From Pseudodesulfovibrio sp. (GTDB lineage: Bacteria; Desulfobacterota; Desulfovibrionia; Desulfovibrionales; Desulfovibrionaceae), in the NCBI GenBank assembly GCA_016342345.1, contig JAEINO010000023.1:1-53615 (forward strand): 53,615 nucleotides of DNA, read 5' to 3'. Numbering within the stretch: position 1 is the first letter of the stretch; each line of letters begins with the position of its first letter. The notes under the pieces are model-generated. The model searched no databases and was not told the origin of the DNA. It worked only from the letters and a program-made list of their open reading frames with translations. This document shows positions 1 to 8,658 of this stretch, in pieces. The translations under genes and the position numbers were made by a program.

Positions 1-2
1 GT

Positions 3-134
3 AGGGCCTTAGCTTGGAAAGCCAACGCTCATGCGGGAATTGAGGGATACCAACGGTTCCTAACCGGACAGCAATGTGCCGAAGTAATACTTTTGAGCAC
101 GGGATGGCATCGTGAGGTCTTTTCTATTAAATGA
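3..134 (+). CDS. Possible 3' end of an unidentified gene, cut by the window start
   Basis: An open frame enters from the left edge and stops at the TGA at 132-134, giving 43 residues with no start codon visible. The fragment contains AWKANAHAGIEGYQRF and ends HREVFSIK; its composition looks protein-like, but it matches no family I recognise. It lies upstream of the repeat array and is convergent with the small minus-strand frame at 156-398. It could be the tail of a real gene, a remnant left by rearrangement next to the repeats, or a chance open frame. Nothing in the visible part indicates function. Confidence 0.25.
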   Translation, partial: RALAWKANAHAGIEGYQRFLTGQQCAEVILLSTGWHREVFSIK

Positions 135-155
135 TAAGCAGTTGATACAGAAGAC

Positions 156-398
156 CTATTTTAATCCTATCCAAGCGAATGTCCCGGCGAGCAACACCCC
201 GACCGTTGTGACGAACAACGGATGCCGAAGAACGGCACAGACATTACGCCAAAATCGATCTCGTCCACCATTATGCCAAGCGAGCCAAGTGTTCATGGTT
301 GCCAGTTGGTGCAATCTCACGAAAGGGCTGATCAGTACGTTGCGGCATGCGTATTTCGCTTCTCGCCAGTACATTTTTAAATCATTTTGTTTGGTCAT
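156..398 (-). CDS. Possible small protein with one C-terminal membrane segment
   Basis: This 80-residue frame starts at an ATG (MTKQNDLKMYW). Residues about 60-78 form a hydrophobic stretch (FVTTVGVLLAGTFAWIGLK), so a tail-anchored or single-pass inner-membrane protein is possible. The middle is basic and Trp/Arg-rich. The frame stays open upstream to 590, but that extension runs through the first copy of the repeat family and is not believed to be coding, so the internal start was chosen. There is no clear ribosome binding site. Its position just beyond the repeat array parallels the AT-rich gene at 37.4 kb, which also lies on the core side of the repeats. No family was recognised; it may be a degraded gene. 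Confidence 0.28.
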   Translation of the reverse strand: MTKQNDLKMYWREAKYACRNVLISPFVRLHQLATMNTWLAWHNGGRDRFWRNVCAVLRHPLFVTTVGVLLAGTFAWIGLK

Positions 399-481
399 GG
401 GAAGCACCATACCGCAAAACGTAATGCAGGGCACGACCTCGACAACGTTTTTAAAATTAGTTGACCTCCACCTAAAATTCA

Positions 482-1990
482 CCCCAGCGTTAAGCCTCCA
501 AAGGCCTAGAAGCTGACAACGTGGAAGAGGCGGCTTTGTGGCCGGGATCAGAAGGGCATTGTTCAAGGGAAACGGTACGAAAAGGCGCAACCTAGACTTT
601 TCATGGGATGGAGCCGACTCGCTTTGATCAGATTCTCAGCCATGGAAGGCAGCGGCCAAGCTAATGCAAGGCCCTTTTTTTCGTCCCTTTTTTTGGGCCA
701 ACAAAAAAACGGACCCCACCGGGAGGGGTGCCTTTAGGCATCTTCTTTTTAATCTTCATTCTTCATCGAAAACAATAAGATAAAGGCTTAATTGAATGCA
801 GCCCCCGGCTGCAATAAAGAATCAACAAAACCTTTCGCACCTCCGGCACGACTTACTTTTGGGCCAAAGCGACAAAAGTAAGCAAAAGTCGCTTTTTTGC
901 GCTGTGATCCTATCCGCGATGGCTAAGAGCCGCTAACACCCTTCACTGTCCTCCAAGATATCCGGGACCCGAACGCTTCCCGGGCTACATTCCGCGTGTC
1001 AACCGGCTCTAAGCCCCTGCTCTCATTGGTCGTCGTTGTAAGAAATGATGAATATGGTGTGCTTGGAATAGATATAAAAACATTGGAACCGCTTGTTTTT
1101 GCTAGCCTTTTAAATTTCGAAATACCAATACAAATTCGTCCCCACCAAGCGTTAGAGCCTCCAAAGGCCTAGAAGCTGACAACGTGGAAGAGGCGGCTTT
1201 GTGGCCGGGATCAGAAGGGCATTGTTCAAGGACAACGGTATGGAAAGGTGCAGCCTAGACCTTTCATGGGATGGAGCCGACCCGCTTTGATCAGATTCTC
1301 AGCCATGGAAGGCAGCGGCAAAGATAGTATAAGGCCCTTTTTTTCGTCCCTTTTTTTGGGCCAACAAAAAAACGGACCCCACCGGGAGGGGTGCCTTTAG
1401 GTATCTTATCTTCTATCTTAATTCTTCATCGAAAACAATAAGATAAAGGCTGAATTGAATGCAGCCCCCGGCTGCAATAAAGAATCAACAAAACCTTTCG
1501 CACCTTCGGCACGACTTACTTTTGGGCCAAAGCGACCAAAAGTAAGCAAAAGTCGCTTTTTTTGCGCTGTGATCCTATCCGCGATGGCTAAGAGCCGCTA
1601 ACACGCTCTGCTGCCCTTCAAGATATTCGAAATTCGAACGCTTTTCGGGCTACATTCCGCGTGTCAACCGGCTCTAAGCCCCTGCTCTCATTGGTCGTCG
1701 TTGTAAGAAATGCTGAATATGGTGTGCTTGGAATAGATATGAAAACATTGGAAGAGCTTTTGTTTTTGCCAGCCTTTTGGATTCCGAAATACCAATGCCA
1801 ATTCGTTTCCCCAAGCGTTAAGCCTTTCAAGACTTAGAAGCTGACAAAGCGGAGGAGGTGGCTCCGGTGGGGTGGCCCGATATGTTTTTTGAATGGGCAT
1901 TGTACGGGGAGGAATAGCCTGGACCTTTCATGGGATGGAGCCGACCCGTTTTGATCAGATTCTAGGCTTGAACGGTCTGCGGCCAAGCTA
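482..1990 (+). repeat. Tandem array of a ~664 bp repeat (copies A, B and partial C)
   Basis: Two full units (about 482-1143 and 1144-1809) and the first ~180 bases of a third (about 1810-1990) lie head to tail. Each begins near AGCGTTAAGCCTCC (486) or its variants (1148, 1814), so the spacing is 662 and 666 bases. The ~180 bp core carries TAGAAGCTGAC, GGCGGCTTTG, CATGGGATGGAGCCGAC and GATCAGATTCT and ends at GCGGC(C)AAG. Units A and B also share a longer tail holding several hairpins, for example CTTACTTTTG...CAAAAGTAAG. Units A and B differ at scattered positions and by small indels, so the duplication is not brand new. The core recurs inverted at 37187-37366 and direct at 38381-38560. Short open frames inside the array are not conserved between units and are not called. 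Confidence 0.9.
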
Positions 1991-2008
1991 GTAAAGGCCG
2001 TTTCTTTG

Positions 2009-2042
2009 GGTACTTTCTTTTCGGCCTCTAAAAGAAAGTACC
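2009..2042. repeat. Perfect 13 bp hairpin at the gene-proximal side of repeat copy C
   Basis: GGTACTTTCTTTT (2009-2021) and AAAAGAAAGTACC (2030-2042) are perfect inverted repeats separated by 8 bases. There is no T-tract directly after either arm, so it is not a standard intrinsic terminator. Comparable T-rich/A-rich hairpins sit at the same relative place beside the other repeat copies, which suggests the hairpin is part of the repeat unit. Confidence 0.7.
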
Positions 2043-2146
2043 TCCGCCGGAAGGGCATTTTCAAACTTGGAGCGAGAACCGCAGGTTCGACCGGCTCTCT
2101 TTTCCCTCTTTTCCTTTTATCCCCTATCCTCAAAAAAACAAAAAAA

Positions 2147-2173
2147 GGCCGGGAGGAAATAATCCTCCCGGCC
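2147..2173 (-). terminator. Intrinsic terminator of the leuS operon
   Basis: GGCCGGGAGGA (2147-2157) pairs with TCCTCCCGGCC (2163-2173) around a 5-base loop. On the minus strand the hairpin is followed by a long U-run (the A-tract at 2132-2146 on the given strand). It lies 25 bases beyond the leuS stop. The TTTT on the other side could make it partly bidirectional. Confidence 0.92.
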
Positions 2174-2198
2174 TTTTCAATTTTTTATTTTTGTAGGC

Positions 2199-4700
2199 TT
2201 AGTTCGCCACGATATTCACCAGCTTGTTGGGAATGACAATAACCTTCCGTATCGTCTTTCCATCAGTGTGGGTGGTCACATTTTCCAACCCGAGGGCGAT
2301 CTTCTCAACCTCGTCCTTGGGTGTGTTGTTCGCCACCACAAACTTGCCGCGCATCTTGCCATTGACCTGAACAACCATGGTTACTTCATCCTTGACCAGA
2401 GCGGACTCGTCAAACGTTGGCCATGCTTGCTTGGTCAGGGTGTTGGTATGTCCCAATGCCTGCCATAATTCCTCGCAGACGTGCGGGGTGATGGGTGACA
2501 GCAGGGTCACGGCCGTTGCAATGGCCGAAGACAGAGCCCTCGGGGCAGCGTCCTTGAGTTCATTCTTGAGCGCGTAAATCTCGTTGACCAGCTCCATGAC
2601 CGCCGCAATGACGGTGTTGAACTGGAACTCGTTCTCGATGTCGCGGGTGGCGCGTCGGACCGTGTCATGTTCCTTGAAACGGAGACGTTTGGCTGCATCG
2701 ACCTGAGGATCATTGAAGGAAGTGGGCTGGACTGGTTCCAGAGTATCTTCCAGTCCTTCGATCAGACGCCAGAGGCGACTCAGGAAGCGGAACGCGCCTT
2801 CGAGTCCCTGATCGGACCATTCCAGCTCCTTGATCGGGGGGGAGGCGAAAAGAATGAACAGTCGGGTCGCGTCTGCGCCGAATTCGTTGATCATGGCGTT
2901 GGGATCGACCACGTTGCCCTTGGACTTGGACATCTTGCCGCCGTCCTTCAGAACCATGCCCTGAGTGAGCAGGTTGGCGAAAGGCTCGTCGGTCTTGATG
3001 AACCCGGTGTCGCGCAGGGCTTTTGTAAAGAAGCGGGAGTAGAGCAGATGCAGGATGGCATGCTCTATGCCTCCGATGTACTGGTCAACGTTCATCCAGT
3101 AGTCAGTGGCTTCCGCGCTGAACGGTTCGGTGTCGTTTCTGGGATCGCAATAGCGCATGTAGTACCAGGAGGACTCGAAGAATGTGTCGAAAGTATCGGT
3201 TTCGCGACGGGCAGCCTTGCCGCACTTGGGACAGGTGCAGTTGACGAATTCTTCCATTGCGGGCAGCGGGGATTTGCCATCGGCGCGAACTTGTGCATTT
3301 TCGGGCAGCAGCAGAGGCAGTTGGTCTTCGGGAACCGGCACTGCGCCGCAATCATCGCAATAGATGATCGGGATGGGTGCGCCCCAGAACCGCTGGCGGG
3401 AGACGTTCCAGTCGCGCAGGCGGTAATTGATGGATATTTTGCCCAGTCCTGATTTGTCCAGGTGTTCGACAATGGCCTTTTTGGCAGGCTCGTTCTGCAT
3501 GTTGTCAAAGTCGCCGGAGTTTACCAAAACTCCCGGCGCGGTATAGGCCTCGCCCATTTCGGACTCGTTCAGGATTTCACCCTTGCCGTGCAGGTCCGGT
3601 GGATTGATGACTGTTTTGATAGGCAGGTCATATTTCTTTGCAAATTCGAAGTCGCGCTGGTCGTGGGCAGGGACGGCCATGACTGCGCCGGTTCCATAGC
3701 CCATGAGTACAAAGTTGGCGATGAAGATGGGGATTTCAGCACCGGAAAGCGGGTTGATGCAGTATTTTCCGGTGAAGATGCCCTGTTTTTCGAGATCATC
3801 GGCACCGCGCTTGATGCGGTCCATGTTCTTGATGTTGGTAACAAAGGCGTCAATTTCAGCCTTGTTGTCAGCATCGGCGGTCAGTGCTTCGACCATGGGA
3901 TGTTCTGCGGCCACGGACATGAAAGTCGCGCCGAACAAGGTGTCCGGGCGGGTGGTGAAGACCGTGATGGTCTCGTCCATGTCCTTGACCTGAAAGGTCA
4001 GTTCCGCACCGTAGCTCTTGCCGATCCAGTTGCGCTGCATGGTCAGCACTCGCTCGGGCCAGCCTCCGTCCATGGTCTTGAGATCGTTCAGGAGTTCGTC
4101 GGCGTAATCGGTGATGCGCAGGAACCACTGCTCCATGTCCTTCTGCTCGACTTCGGATTCGCAACGCCAGCACAGGCCGTCCTCGACCTGTTCGTTGGCA
4201 AGGACCGTGTTGCAGCTCGGGCACCAGTTCTGGGGGGAGTGCTTACGGTAGGCAAGGCCTTTTTCAAGGAATTTCAGGAAGAATTTCTGTTCCCACTTGT
4301 AATATTCCGGGCGGCAGGTGGCCAGTTCGCGACGCCAGTCGTAGGAATAGCCCATGCGCTGGAGCTGCTCGCGCATCTCGGCGATATTCTGATAGGTCCA
4401 TTTGGCCGGATGGGTCTTGTTCTTGATGGCCGCATTTTCGGCGGGCAGGCCAAAGGAATCCCAGCCCATGGGGTGCAGGACGTTGAAGCCCTGCATGGTC
4501 TTGAAGCGGGCAACCACATCGCCGATGGAGTAGTTGCGTATATGCCCCATGTGGATTTTCCCAGATGGGTAGGGAAACATTTCGAGCACATAGTATTTTG
4601 GCTTGGACGGGTCTACTTCGACCTCGAAGCAGCCGGAGTCCTTCCAGACTTTCTGCCACTTTAATTCAACTTCTTCTGGAATATATTTGCCTAAGGCCAT
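2199..4700 (-). CDS. leuS: Leucyl-tRNA synthetase
   Basis: This class I aminoacyl-tRNA synthetase charges tRNA-Leu with leucine in the cytoplasm. The 833-residue product has the usual bacterial length. The HIGH-type signature is HMGH at residues 50-53 within PYPSGKIHMGHIRNYS. The KMSKS loop (GGKMSKSKGN) is near residue 590. The middle third holds the CP1 editing insertion, and zinc-type Cys pairs (NWCPSC, CWRC) are visible. The frame remains open another 49 codons upstream, but that stretch lies within nusB in another frame; the ATG at 4700 (MALGKYIPEE) matches the family start. It is the last gene of the minus-strand unit, 22 bases after nusB, and is followed by a strong terminator. Confidence 0.98.
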   Translation of the reverse strand: MALGKYIPEEVELKWQKVWKDSGCFEVEVDPSKPKYYVLEMFPYPSGKIHMGHIRNYSIGDVVARFKTMQGFNVLHPMGWDSFGLPAENAAIKNKTHPAKWTYQNIAEMREQLQRMGYSYDWRRELATCRPEYYKWEQKFFLKFLEKGLAYRKHSPQNWCPSCNTVLANEQVEDGLCWRCESEVEQKDMEQWFLRITDYADELLNDLKTMDGGWPERVLTMQRNWIGKSYGAELTFQVKDMDETITVFTTRPDTLFGATFMSVAAEHPMVEALTADADNKAEIDAFVTNIKNMDRIKRGADDLEKQGIFTGKYCINPLSGAEIPIFIANFVLMGYGTGAVMAVPAHDQRDFEFAKKYDLPIKTVINPPDLHGKGEILNESEMGEAYTAPGVLVNSGDFDNMQNEPAKKAIVEHLDKSGLGKISINYRLRDWNVSRQRFWGAPIPIIYCDDCGAVPVPEDQLPLLLPENAQVRADGKSPLPAMEEFVNCTCPKCGKAARRETDTFDTFFESSWYYMRYCDPRNDTEPFSAEATDYWMNVDQYIGGIEHAILHLLYSRFFTKALRDTGFIKTDEPFANLLTQGMVLKDGGKMSKSKGNVVDPNAMINEFGADATRLFILFASPPIKELEWSDQGLEGAFRFLSRLWRLIEGLEDTLEPVQPTSFNDPQVDAAKRLRFKEHDTVRRATRDIENEFQFNTVIAAVMELVNEIYALKNELKDAAPRALSSAIATAVTLLSPITPHVCEELWQALGHTNTLTKQAWPTFDESALVKDEVTMVVQVNGKMRGKFVVANNTPKDEVEKIALGLENVTTHTDGKTIRKVIVIPNKLVNIVAN

Positions 4701-4722
4701 GATGCGGTTCCTTGACTGGCTG

Positions 4723-5196
4723 TTAAAAGGGTTTCCTTGCGCCGTATTTTCCGTCAGCCATGCCTTTTGCCACGCTGTCGAGGATTCCATTGATGAAGCC
4801 GCGCGATTTGCTGTCGCCAAAGGTTTTGGACAACTCGATGCCTTCATTGATGGCTGCCTTGAGGGGGATGTCGGTGTGGACTATCTCATACATGGCGAGT
4901 TGCAGTATGGAGAGCTCCACAACGGCTATGCGGCTGATCTTCCAGTGCTGGGAGTGATCCTGGATGATCGTGTTGATTTGATCGAGATTGGCATAGACGC
5001 CCGCAACCAGGTCGTGCGCGAAAGCGACCGCAGTTTCGGATTCCTGCTCTCGGACCATGGGGTTTTGTGCAAAGGCCGTCTCAAAGTCCACAGGTTCGCC
5101 CTTGACGGCAAACTGCATTCCGTAGATCGCCTGAAAGGCCAGTGTGCGTCCAATTCTGCGAATGCCGGGCTTGTTGCCCTTCTTTTTATTTACCAT
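4723..5196 (-). CDS. nusB: Transcription antitermination / rRNA processing factor NusB
   Basis: NusB binds boxA RNA together with ribosomal protein S10 (NusE) and promotes antitermination of rRNA operons. The 157-residue product is all-helical in appearance and has the family hallmarks RTLAFQAIY near the N terminus, IAVVELSILQLAMYEI in the middle, and AINEGIELSKTFGDSKSRGFINGILD near the C terminus. It lies between ribH (3-base gap) and leuS (22-base gap). The ribH-nusB pairing is widespread in bacteria and supports the call. The N terminus is Lys-rich (MVNKKKGNK) and the ribosome binding site is weak, so translation is probably coupled to ribH. Confidence 0.96.
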   Translation of the reverse strand: MVNKKKGNKPGIRRIGRTLAFQAIYGMQFAVKGEPVDFETAFAQNPMVREQESETAVAFAHDLVAGVYANLDQINTIIQDHSQHWKISRIAVVELSILQLAMYEIVHTDIPLKAAINEGIELSKTFGDSKSRGFINGILDSVAKGMADGKYGARKPF

Positions 5197-5199
5197 GGA

Positions 5200-5667
5200 C
5201 TAGAGTTGCTCCAGCACCCTGATGGTTTCAAGCAGGGCAGAAGCGGCTTCAACGCCTTTGTTGCCACCCTTGGAGCCGGCGCGTTCGATGGCCTGATCCA
5301 GAGAGTCGCATGTGAGCAGGCCGAATCCCATGGGAACACCGGATTCCATGCTGGCCTGAGCCACGCCCTTGGCACACTCGTTACAGACGTAATCAAAATG
5401 CGGTGTGGCACCGCGAATGACCGCACCAAGTATGACCACGCCGTCATAGTTGCCGGATTTGGCCAGCTTCTGGGCGGCGATGGGGAGCTCAAAGGCTCCT
5501 GGTAGGCGAATCAGGGTCAGGTTTTCCTTGTTCCCGCCGTGGCGAACGAAATAATCGACTGCCCCGGAAATGAGTCGGTCAACGATGAAATCGTTGAAAC
5601 GAGCTGCTACAATGGCGATTTTCAGCCCTTCTGCGTTCAGTTGGCCTTCAATGGTCTTCAGATGCAT
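5200..5667 (-). CDS. ribH: 6,7-dimethyl-8-ribityllumazine synthase
   Basis: RibH condenses 3,4-dihydroxy-2-butanone 4-phosphate with the ribityl-aminopyrimidine to give lumazine, the penultimate step of riboflavin synthesis. The 155-residue protein has the expected length and motifs: [10 protein letters not shown] near residue 20, LPGAFELP near 55-62, and [14 protein letters not shown] near 81-94, which includes the conserved catalytic-loop His. A strong Shine-Dalgarno sequence (GGGAGG) precedes the ATG. It is 40 bases downstream of ribBA and 3 bases before nusB, so the three are very likely co-transcribed. Confidence 0.97.
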   Translation of the reverse strand: MHLKTIEGQLNAEGLKIAIVAARFNDFIVDRLISGAVDYFVRHGGNKENLTLIRLPGAFELPIAAQKLAKSGNYDGVVILGAVIRGATPHFDYVCNECAKGVAQASMESGVPMGFGLLTCDSLDQAIERAGSKGGNKGVEAASALLETIRVLEQL

Positions 5668-5707
5668 GGGATATCCTCCCTTTTGGATATATTAGGAAAG
5701 TAATATG

Positions 5708-6928
5708 TTACTCTTTGCCCGGTCCGTCAACTTTGATCATGTGATTCATCTTGTCGCGCTTGGTTCTGAGGTAGCGGACATTGAGTGCACAGGCATCGAT
5801 TTCAATGGGTACACGTTCGGTGACTTTCAAGCCGTATCCTTCCAGACCGACCATTTTTTTGGGATTGTTGGTCATTAATCTCATCTTGGATACGCCGAGA
5901 GAAACCAGAATCTGGGCACCGGTTCCGTATTCTCGCAGATCCGGCGCGAAGCCGAGCTTTTCGTTGGCTTCGACTGTGTCGAGTCCTTGGTCCTGAAGAT
6001 GGTAGGCCTTGATCTTGTTGCCCAGGCCAATGCCTCGTCCTTCCTGACGCATGTACACGAGAACGCCTTTGCCCTCATTCTGGATCATGCACATGGCATC
6101 CTGTAGCTGGGGGCCGCAGTCGCAACGCATGGAGCCGAATACGTCGCCGGTCAGGCATTCGGAATGAACGCGAACCAGGGTTGGCTCGTCCGGCGTGATG
6201 TCACCCATGTACAGCGCGATGTGGGTTTTGCCATCGGTTTCGGATTCAAAGGCCGCGCTCTTGAAGTTGCCCCAGCGAGTGGGCAGTTCGGCCTCGGCCA
6301 CCTTGGTGACGGAGTATCCGCCGAACGTCATGCGATAGGCGATGATCTCGGCAACAGAACATATCTTGAGGTCGTGCTTCTTTGCGAAGACTTCCAGGTC
6401 GGGCATGCGGGACATGGAGCCGTCTTCGTTCATGATTTCGCAGATGACGGCTGCGGGCTTGAAACCGGCCAGACGGGCAATGTCGGTGCCACCTTCGGTC
6501 TGTCCGGCACGGACCAGTACGCCGCCGCTTTTGGCGCGCAGGGGAAATATGTGTCCCGGAGTGACTATGGACTCGGCATTTGCGCCGTCAGCTACTGCAG
6601 CCAGCACTGTGGTGGCGCGGTCTGCGGCGGAGATGCCGGTGGTTACACCGTCACGGGCTTCGATGGAGACGGTGAAGTTGGTGCCGAACCCGGATTCATT
6701 TTTTTTGGTCATCAATTCGAGACCAAGATTGTCGGCCATTTCATTGTTCATGGGCAGGCAGATCAGTCCGCGACCATGTGTTGCCATGAAATTGATGATT
6801 TCAGGGGTGACTGCCTCGGCAGCGCAGACGAGATCTCCTTCGTTTTCACGATCTTCGTCGTCCACCATGATAACCATTTTGCCTTGGCGGATATCCTCAA
6901 TGGCTTCTTCGATTTTGCACAATGACAT
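5708..6928 (-). CDS. ribBA: Bifunctional DHBP synthase / GTP cyclohydrolase II
   Basis: This fused enzyme supplies both branches of riboflavin synthesis: the RibB half makes 3,4-dihydroxy-2-butanone 4-phosphate from ribulose 5-phosphate, and the RibA half opens GTP. The product is 406 residues. The DHBP synthase half has the acidic metal-binding loop [10 protein letters not shown] at residues 23-32. The GTP cyclohydrolase II half has the zinc cysteines in [15 protein letters not shown] near 256-270 and the active-site segment [12 protein letters not shown]. The start at [10 protein letters not shown] was chosen over an upstream in-frame ATG (7006) because the family begins there; the ribosome binding site (GAGG) is modest. 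No FMN-riboswitch consensus is visible in the 249 bases upstream. Confidence 0.97.
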   Translation of the reverse strand: MSLCKIEEAIEDIRQGKMVIMVDDEDRENEGDLVCAAEAVTPEIINFMATHGRGLICLPMNNEMADNLGLELMTKKNESGFGTNFTVSIEARDGVTTGISAADRATTVLAAVADGANAESIVTPGHIFPLRAKSGGVLVRAGQTEGGTDIARLAGFKPAAVICEIMNEDGSMSRMPDLEVFAKKHDLKICSVAEIIAYRMTFGGYSVTKVAEAELPTRWGNFKSAAFESETDGKTHIALYMGDITPDEPTLVRVHSECLTGDVFGSMRCDCGPQLQDAMCMIQNEGKGVLVYMRQEGRGIGLGNKIKAYHLQDQGLDTVEANEKLGFAPDLREYGTGAQILVSLGVSKMRLMTNNPKKMVGLEGYGLKVTERVPIEIDACALNVRYLRTKRDKMNHMIKVDGPGKE

Positions 6929-7177
6929 ATTTAAAGTACCTCGTTGATTCATTTTCCCCGTAGATATTGTGGGAGCGGGTTTCCACTCCCATGCGGGGAA
7001 CCTCATTACTTAACGTAAATGGTCACGGTGGGAAAGGGGAAATTTTCCATCATAAACATTCAATATATCAGCCAGATACGCTGTCTTCTCGAAGAGAGGG
7101 CGATACTGACTGCTCCTTCCGATTTTCGGAAGATAATCATTGGAATTCAAAAGGCAACGTTTGGCGGGCTGTCGAAA
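6929..7177. other. Intergenic region between the diguanylate cyclase and ribBA
   Basis: These 249 bases carry no convincing gene. TGGGAG...CTCCCA (6970-6975 / 6986-6991) and CTTCCGA...TCGGAAG (7116-7122 / 7126-7132) form short hairpins. The second may end the cyclase transcript, although no U-run follows it on the minus strand. A promoter for ribBA would be expected here, but I cannot place one with confidence. Confidence 0.5.
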
Positions 7178-8473
7178 TCAGACCAGAGGTAATTGTTTTT
7201 CGCTGCCGACCGTGTAGGTAACCACCTGGTTTCGGCCATTTGCCTTGGCCTGGTAGAGGCTTTTGTCCGCTCCTCTGATCAGGCTGTCCTTGAGGTTGGC
7301 CTGATAGTGTTTCACGCTTTGGAGGTCGGCAACGCCGCAACTGACAGTCACGTTGAGCGGAGGGCCTTCCAGCGCAATGCTGTTGACCTCAATGATCACG
7401 CGTAGCTTTTCTGCGGCAAGACATGCTTCGGCAGCATTCAGGGCCGGGATGAGGACAGCGAACTCCTCGCCGCCGTACCGGGCCACAAGGTCCGACGTAC
7501 GAATGTTGGCGCACAGGAGTCGGGCAACCTCGGCGAGGACGATATCACCGGCCGGGTGGCCGTAAGTGTCGTTGACACGCTTGAAGTGGTCGATGTCGAT
7601 CATGATCAGGGAAAGGTTGTTGCCGTACCGAGTGGCGCGGTCAATTTCCGCATCAAGGCGTTCAAAGAAGTGGCGGCGGTTGGCCAGACCTGTCAGGTCG
7701 TCAGTGACCACCAGTTCGGCTATTTTTCTGTGTGCTTCCTGAAGCTGGCGCATGAGCCGGATGGTGAAGAAGAGAACAATGCAGATCACAATGCAGGTGG
7801 TCCCTATGGTGAGGGCAATAATGATGTTCCTGTCATTTCTGAGGGTGTTTTTCATGGCTGTGATATCAAAGGTCACGCTGATTCCTCCACGCACATCCCC
7901 GACTTTGTAGTCCTGGATGGCATGACAGGTCAGGCATGCCTTGGAGGTTTCAAGTGGAGCCATGTACCGAAAGAAAACCTTTTCGTCGCGGGTTTCCTCG
8001 ATATGGGCTTCAGTTACCCCGTTTTCAAAGCTTTCAAGGGCCATGCGTTCAAACTTGTCCGGGATGTTGTCGGGGTTGAGCGGCTTCAGGCTGGTGATGT
8101 TGTATTGGAAAAAACTATGAGTTTTGGCCAACTCGGAAATTTCGCGGGTCATCATGGCCGGGTTGCGTTTGGTGAATGTCCGTCCATCCACGGTTTTGAT
8201 TTCCGCATTTATCAGATGGGGATTGGTTCTCACTCCCGGTTTTTTTTCAACAAATACTCCGTCATACATTGCATTCCACAATCGGGTCAGGACAATACTT
8301 TTGAAATAAGCTTGCGCGCTTATGAGAATCTGGTCCTGAACGAGCCTGCGGTCTCGCTGGTATATGCCAATGTAGAGACCAACGACAAACAGGGCCACCA
8401 CCAGACTGACCTGAAGCATGTACATCCGCCATGCACCGTGTTGTTGCTGTTTTTCCCCGATCTGAATCGTCAT
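7178..8473 (-). CDS. Membrane diguanylate cyclase with periplasmic haem-c-type sensor domain
   Basis: This 431-residue protein should make c-di-GMP from GTP in response to a periplasmic signal. A membrane segment lies at about residues 18-38. It is followed by an extracytoplasmic region of roughly 180 residues resembling the Tll0287/DUF3365-like sensor fold, with a haem c attachment motif ACLTCH near residue 180. A second membrane segment spans about 218-240. The C-terminal GGDEF domain has an active site GGEEF near residue 333, preceded by an RTSD inhibitory I-site, so it should be catalytically active and product-inhibited. Redox or ligand sensing through haem is an inference from CxxCH. 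It sits inside the riboflavin gene run on the same strand. Confidence 0.9.
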   Translation of the reverse strand: MTIQIGEKQQQHGAWRMYMLQVSLVVALFVVGLYIGIYQRDRRLVQDQILISAQAYFKSIVLTRLWNAMYDGVFVEKKPGVRTNPHLINAEIKTVDGRTFTKRNPAMMTREISELAKTHSFFQYNITSLKPLNPDNIPDKFERMALESFENGVTEAHIEETRDEKVFFRYMAPLETSKACLTCHAIQDYKVGDVRGGISVTFDITAMKNTLRNDRNIIIALTIGTTCIVICIVLFFTIRLMRQLQEAHRKIAELVVTDDLTGLANRRHFFERLDAEIDRATRYGNNLSLIMIDIDHFKRVNDTYGHPAGDIVLAEVARLLCANIRTSDLVARYGGEEFAVLIPALNAAEACLAAEKLRVIIEVNSIALEGPPLNVTVSCGVADLQSVKHYQANLKDSLIRGADKSLYQAKANGRNQVVTYTVGSEKQLPLV

Positions 8474-8586
8474 CAGTCACTTTACTCCCAGATAGTATTT
8501 TTCAGTCTTATACCTTTACCGGATAAAAGCCGGAAAAGGTAGGGGGTTTTTACTTGTAGGCATGAAATTGTATTTGGGAAAAAATT

Positions 8587-8611
8587 GGGGCGTTGGTTTT
8601 GCCAACGCCCC
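8587..8611 (-). terminator. Intrinsic terminator after the glycosyltransferase gene
   Basis: GGGGCGTTGG (8587-8596) pairs with CCAACGCCCC (8602-8611) around a 5-base loop. On the minus strand the hairpin is followed by a run of Us (AAAAAA at about 8579-8584 on the given strand). It lies between the glycosyltransferase stop at 8659 and the diguanylate cyclase start at 8473, so the cyclase probably has its own promoter. Confidence 0.85.
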
Positions 8612-8658
8612 AAGGATGAAATCCGGGTCGAATCGAATTTGTTTTTTTTGAGTTTTTT

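Noticed and set aside
1-140. tRNA or other RNA gene at the left edge
   Set aside because: No cloverleaf or T-loop (GTTCRA) arrangement can be drawn; an open frame entering from the left explains the segment better.
482-1990. Possible CRISPR array
   Set aside because: The repeat unit is ~664 bases with only two to three copies; there are no short regularly spaced repeats or cas genes.
1618-2236. Short open frames inside the repeat array
   Set aside because: They are not preserved between repeat copies and lack ribosome binding sites, so the array is treated as non-coding.
3462-4664. A 400-residue plus-strand open frame opposite leuS
   Set aside because: Antisense to leuS; long shadow frames are common at this GC content.
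5668-7177. FMN riboswitch upstream of ribBA or ribH
   Set aside because: The conserved RFN-element sequence blocks are not visible on either strand.
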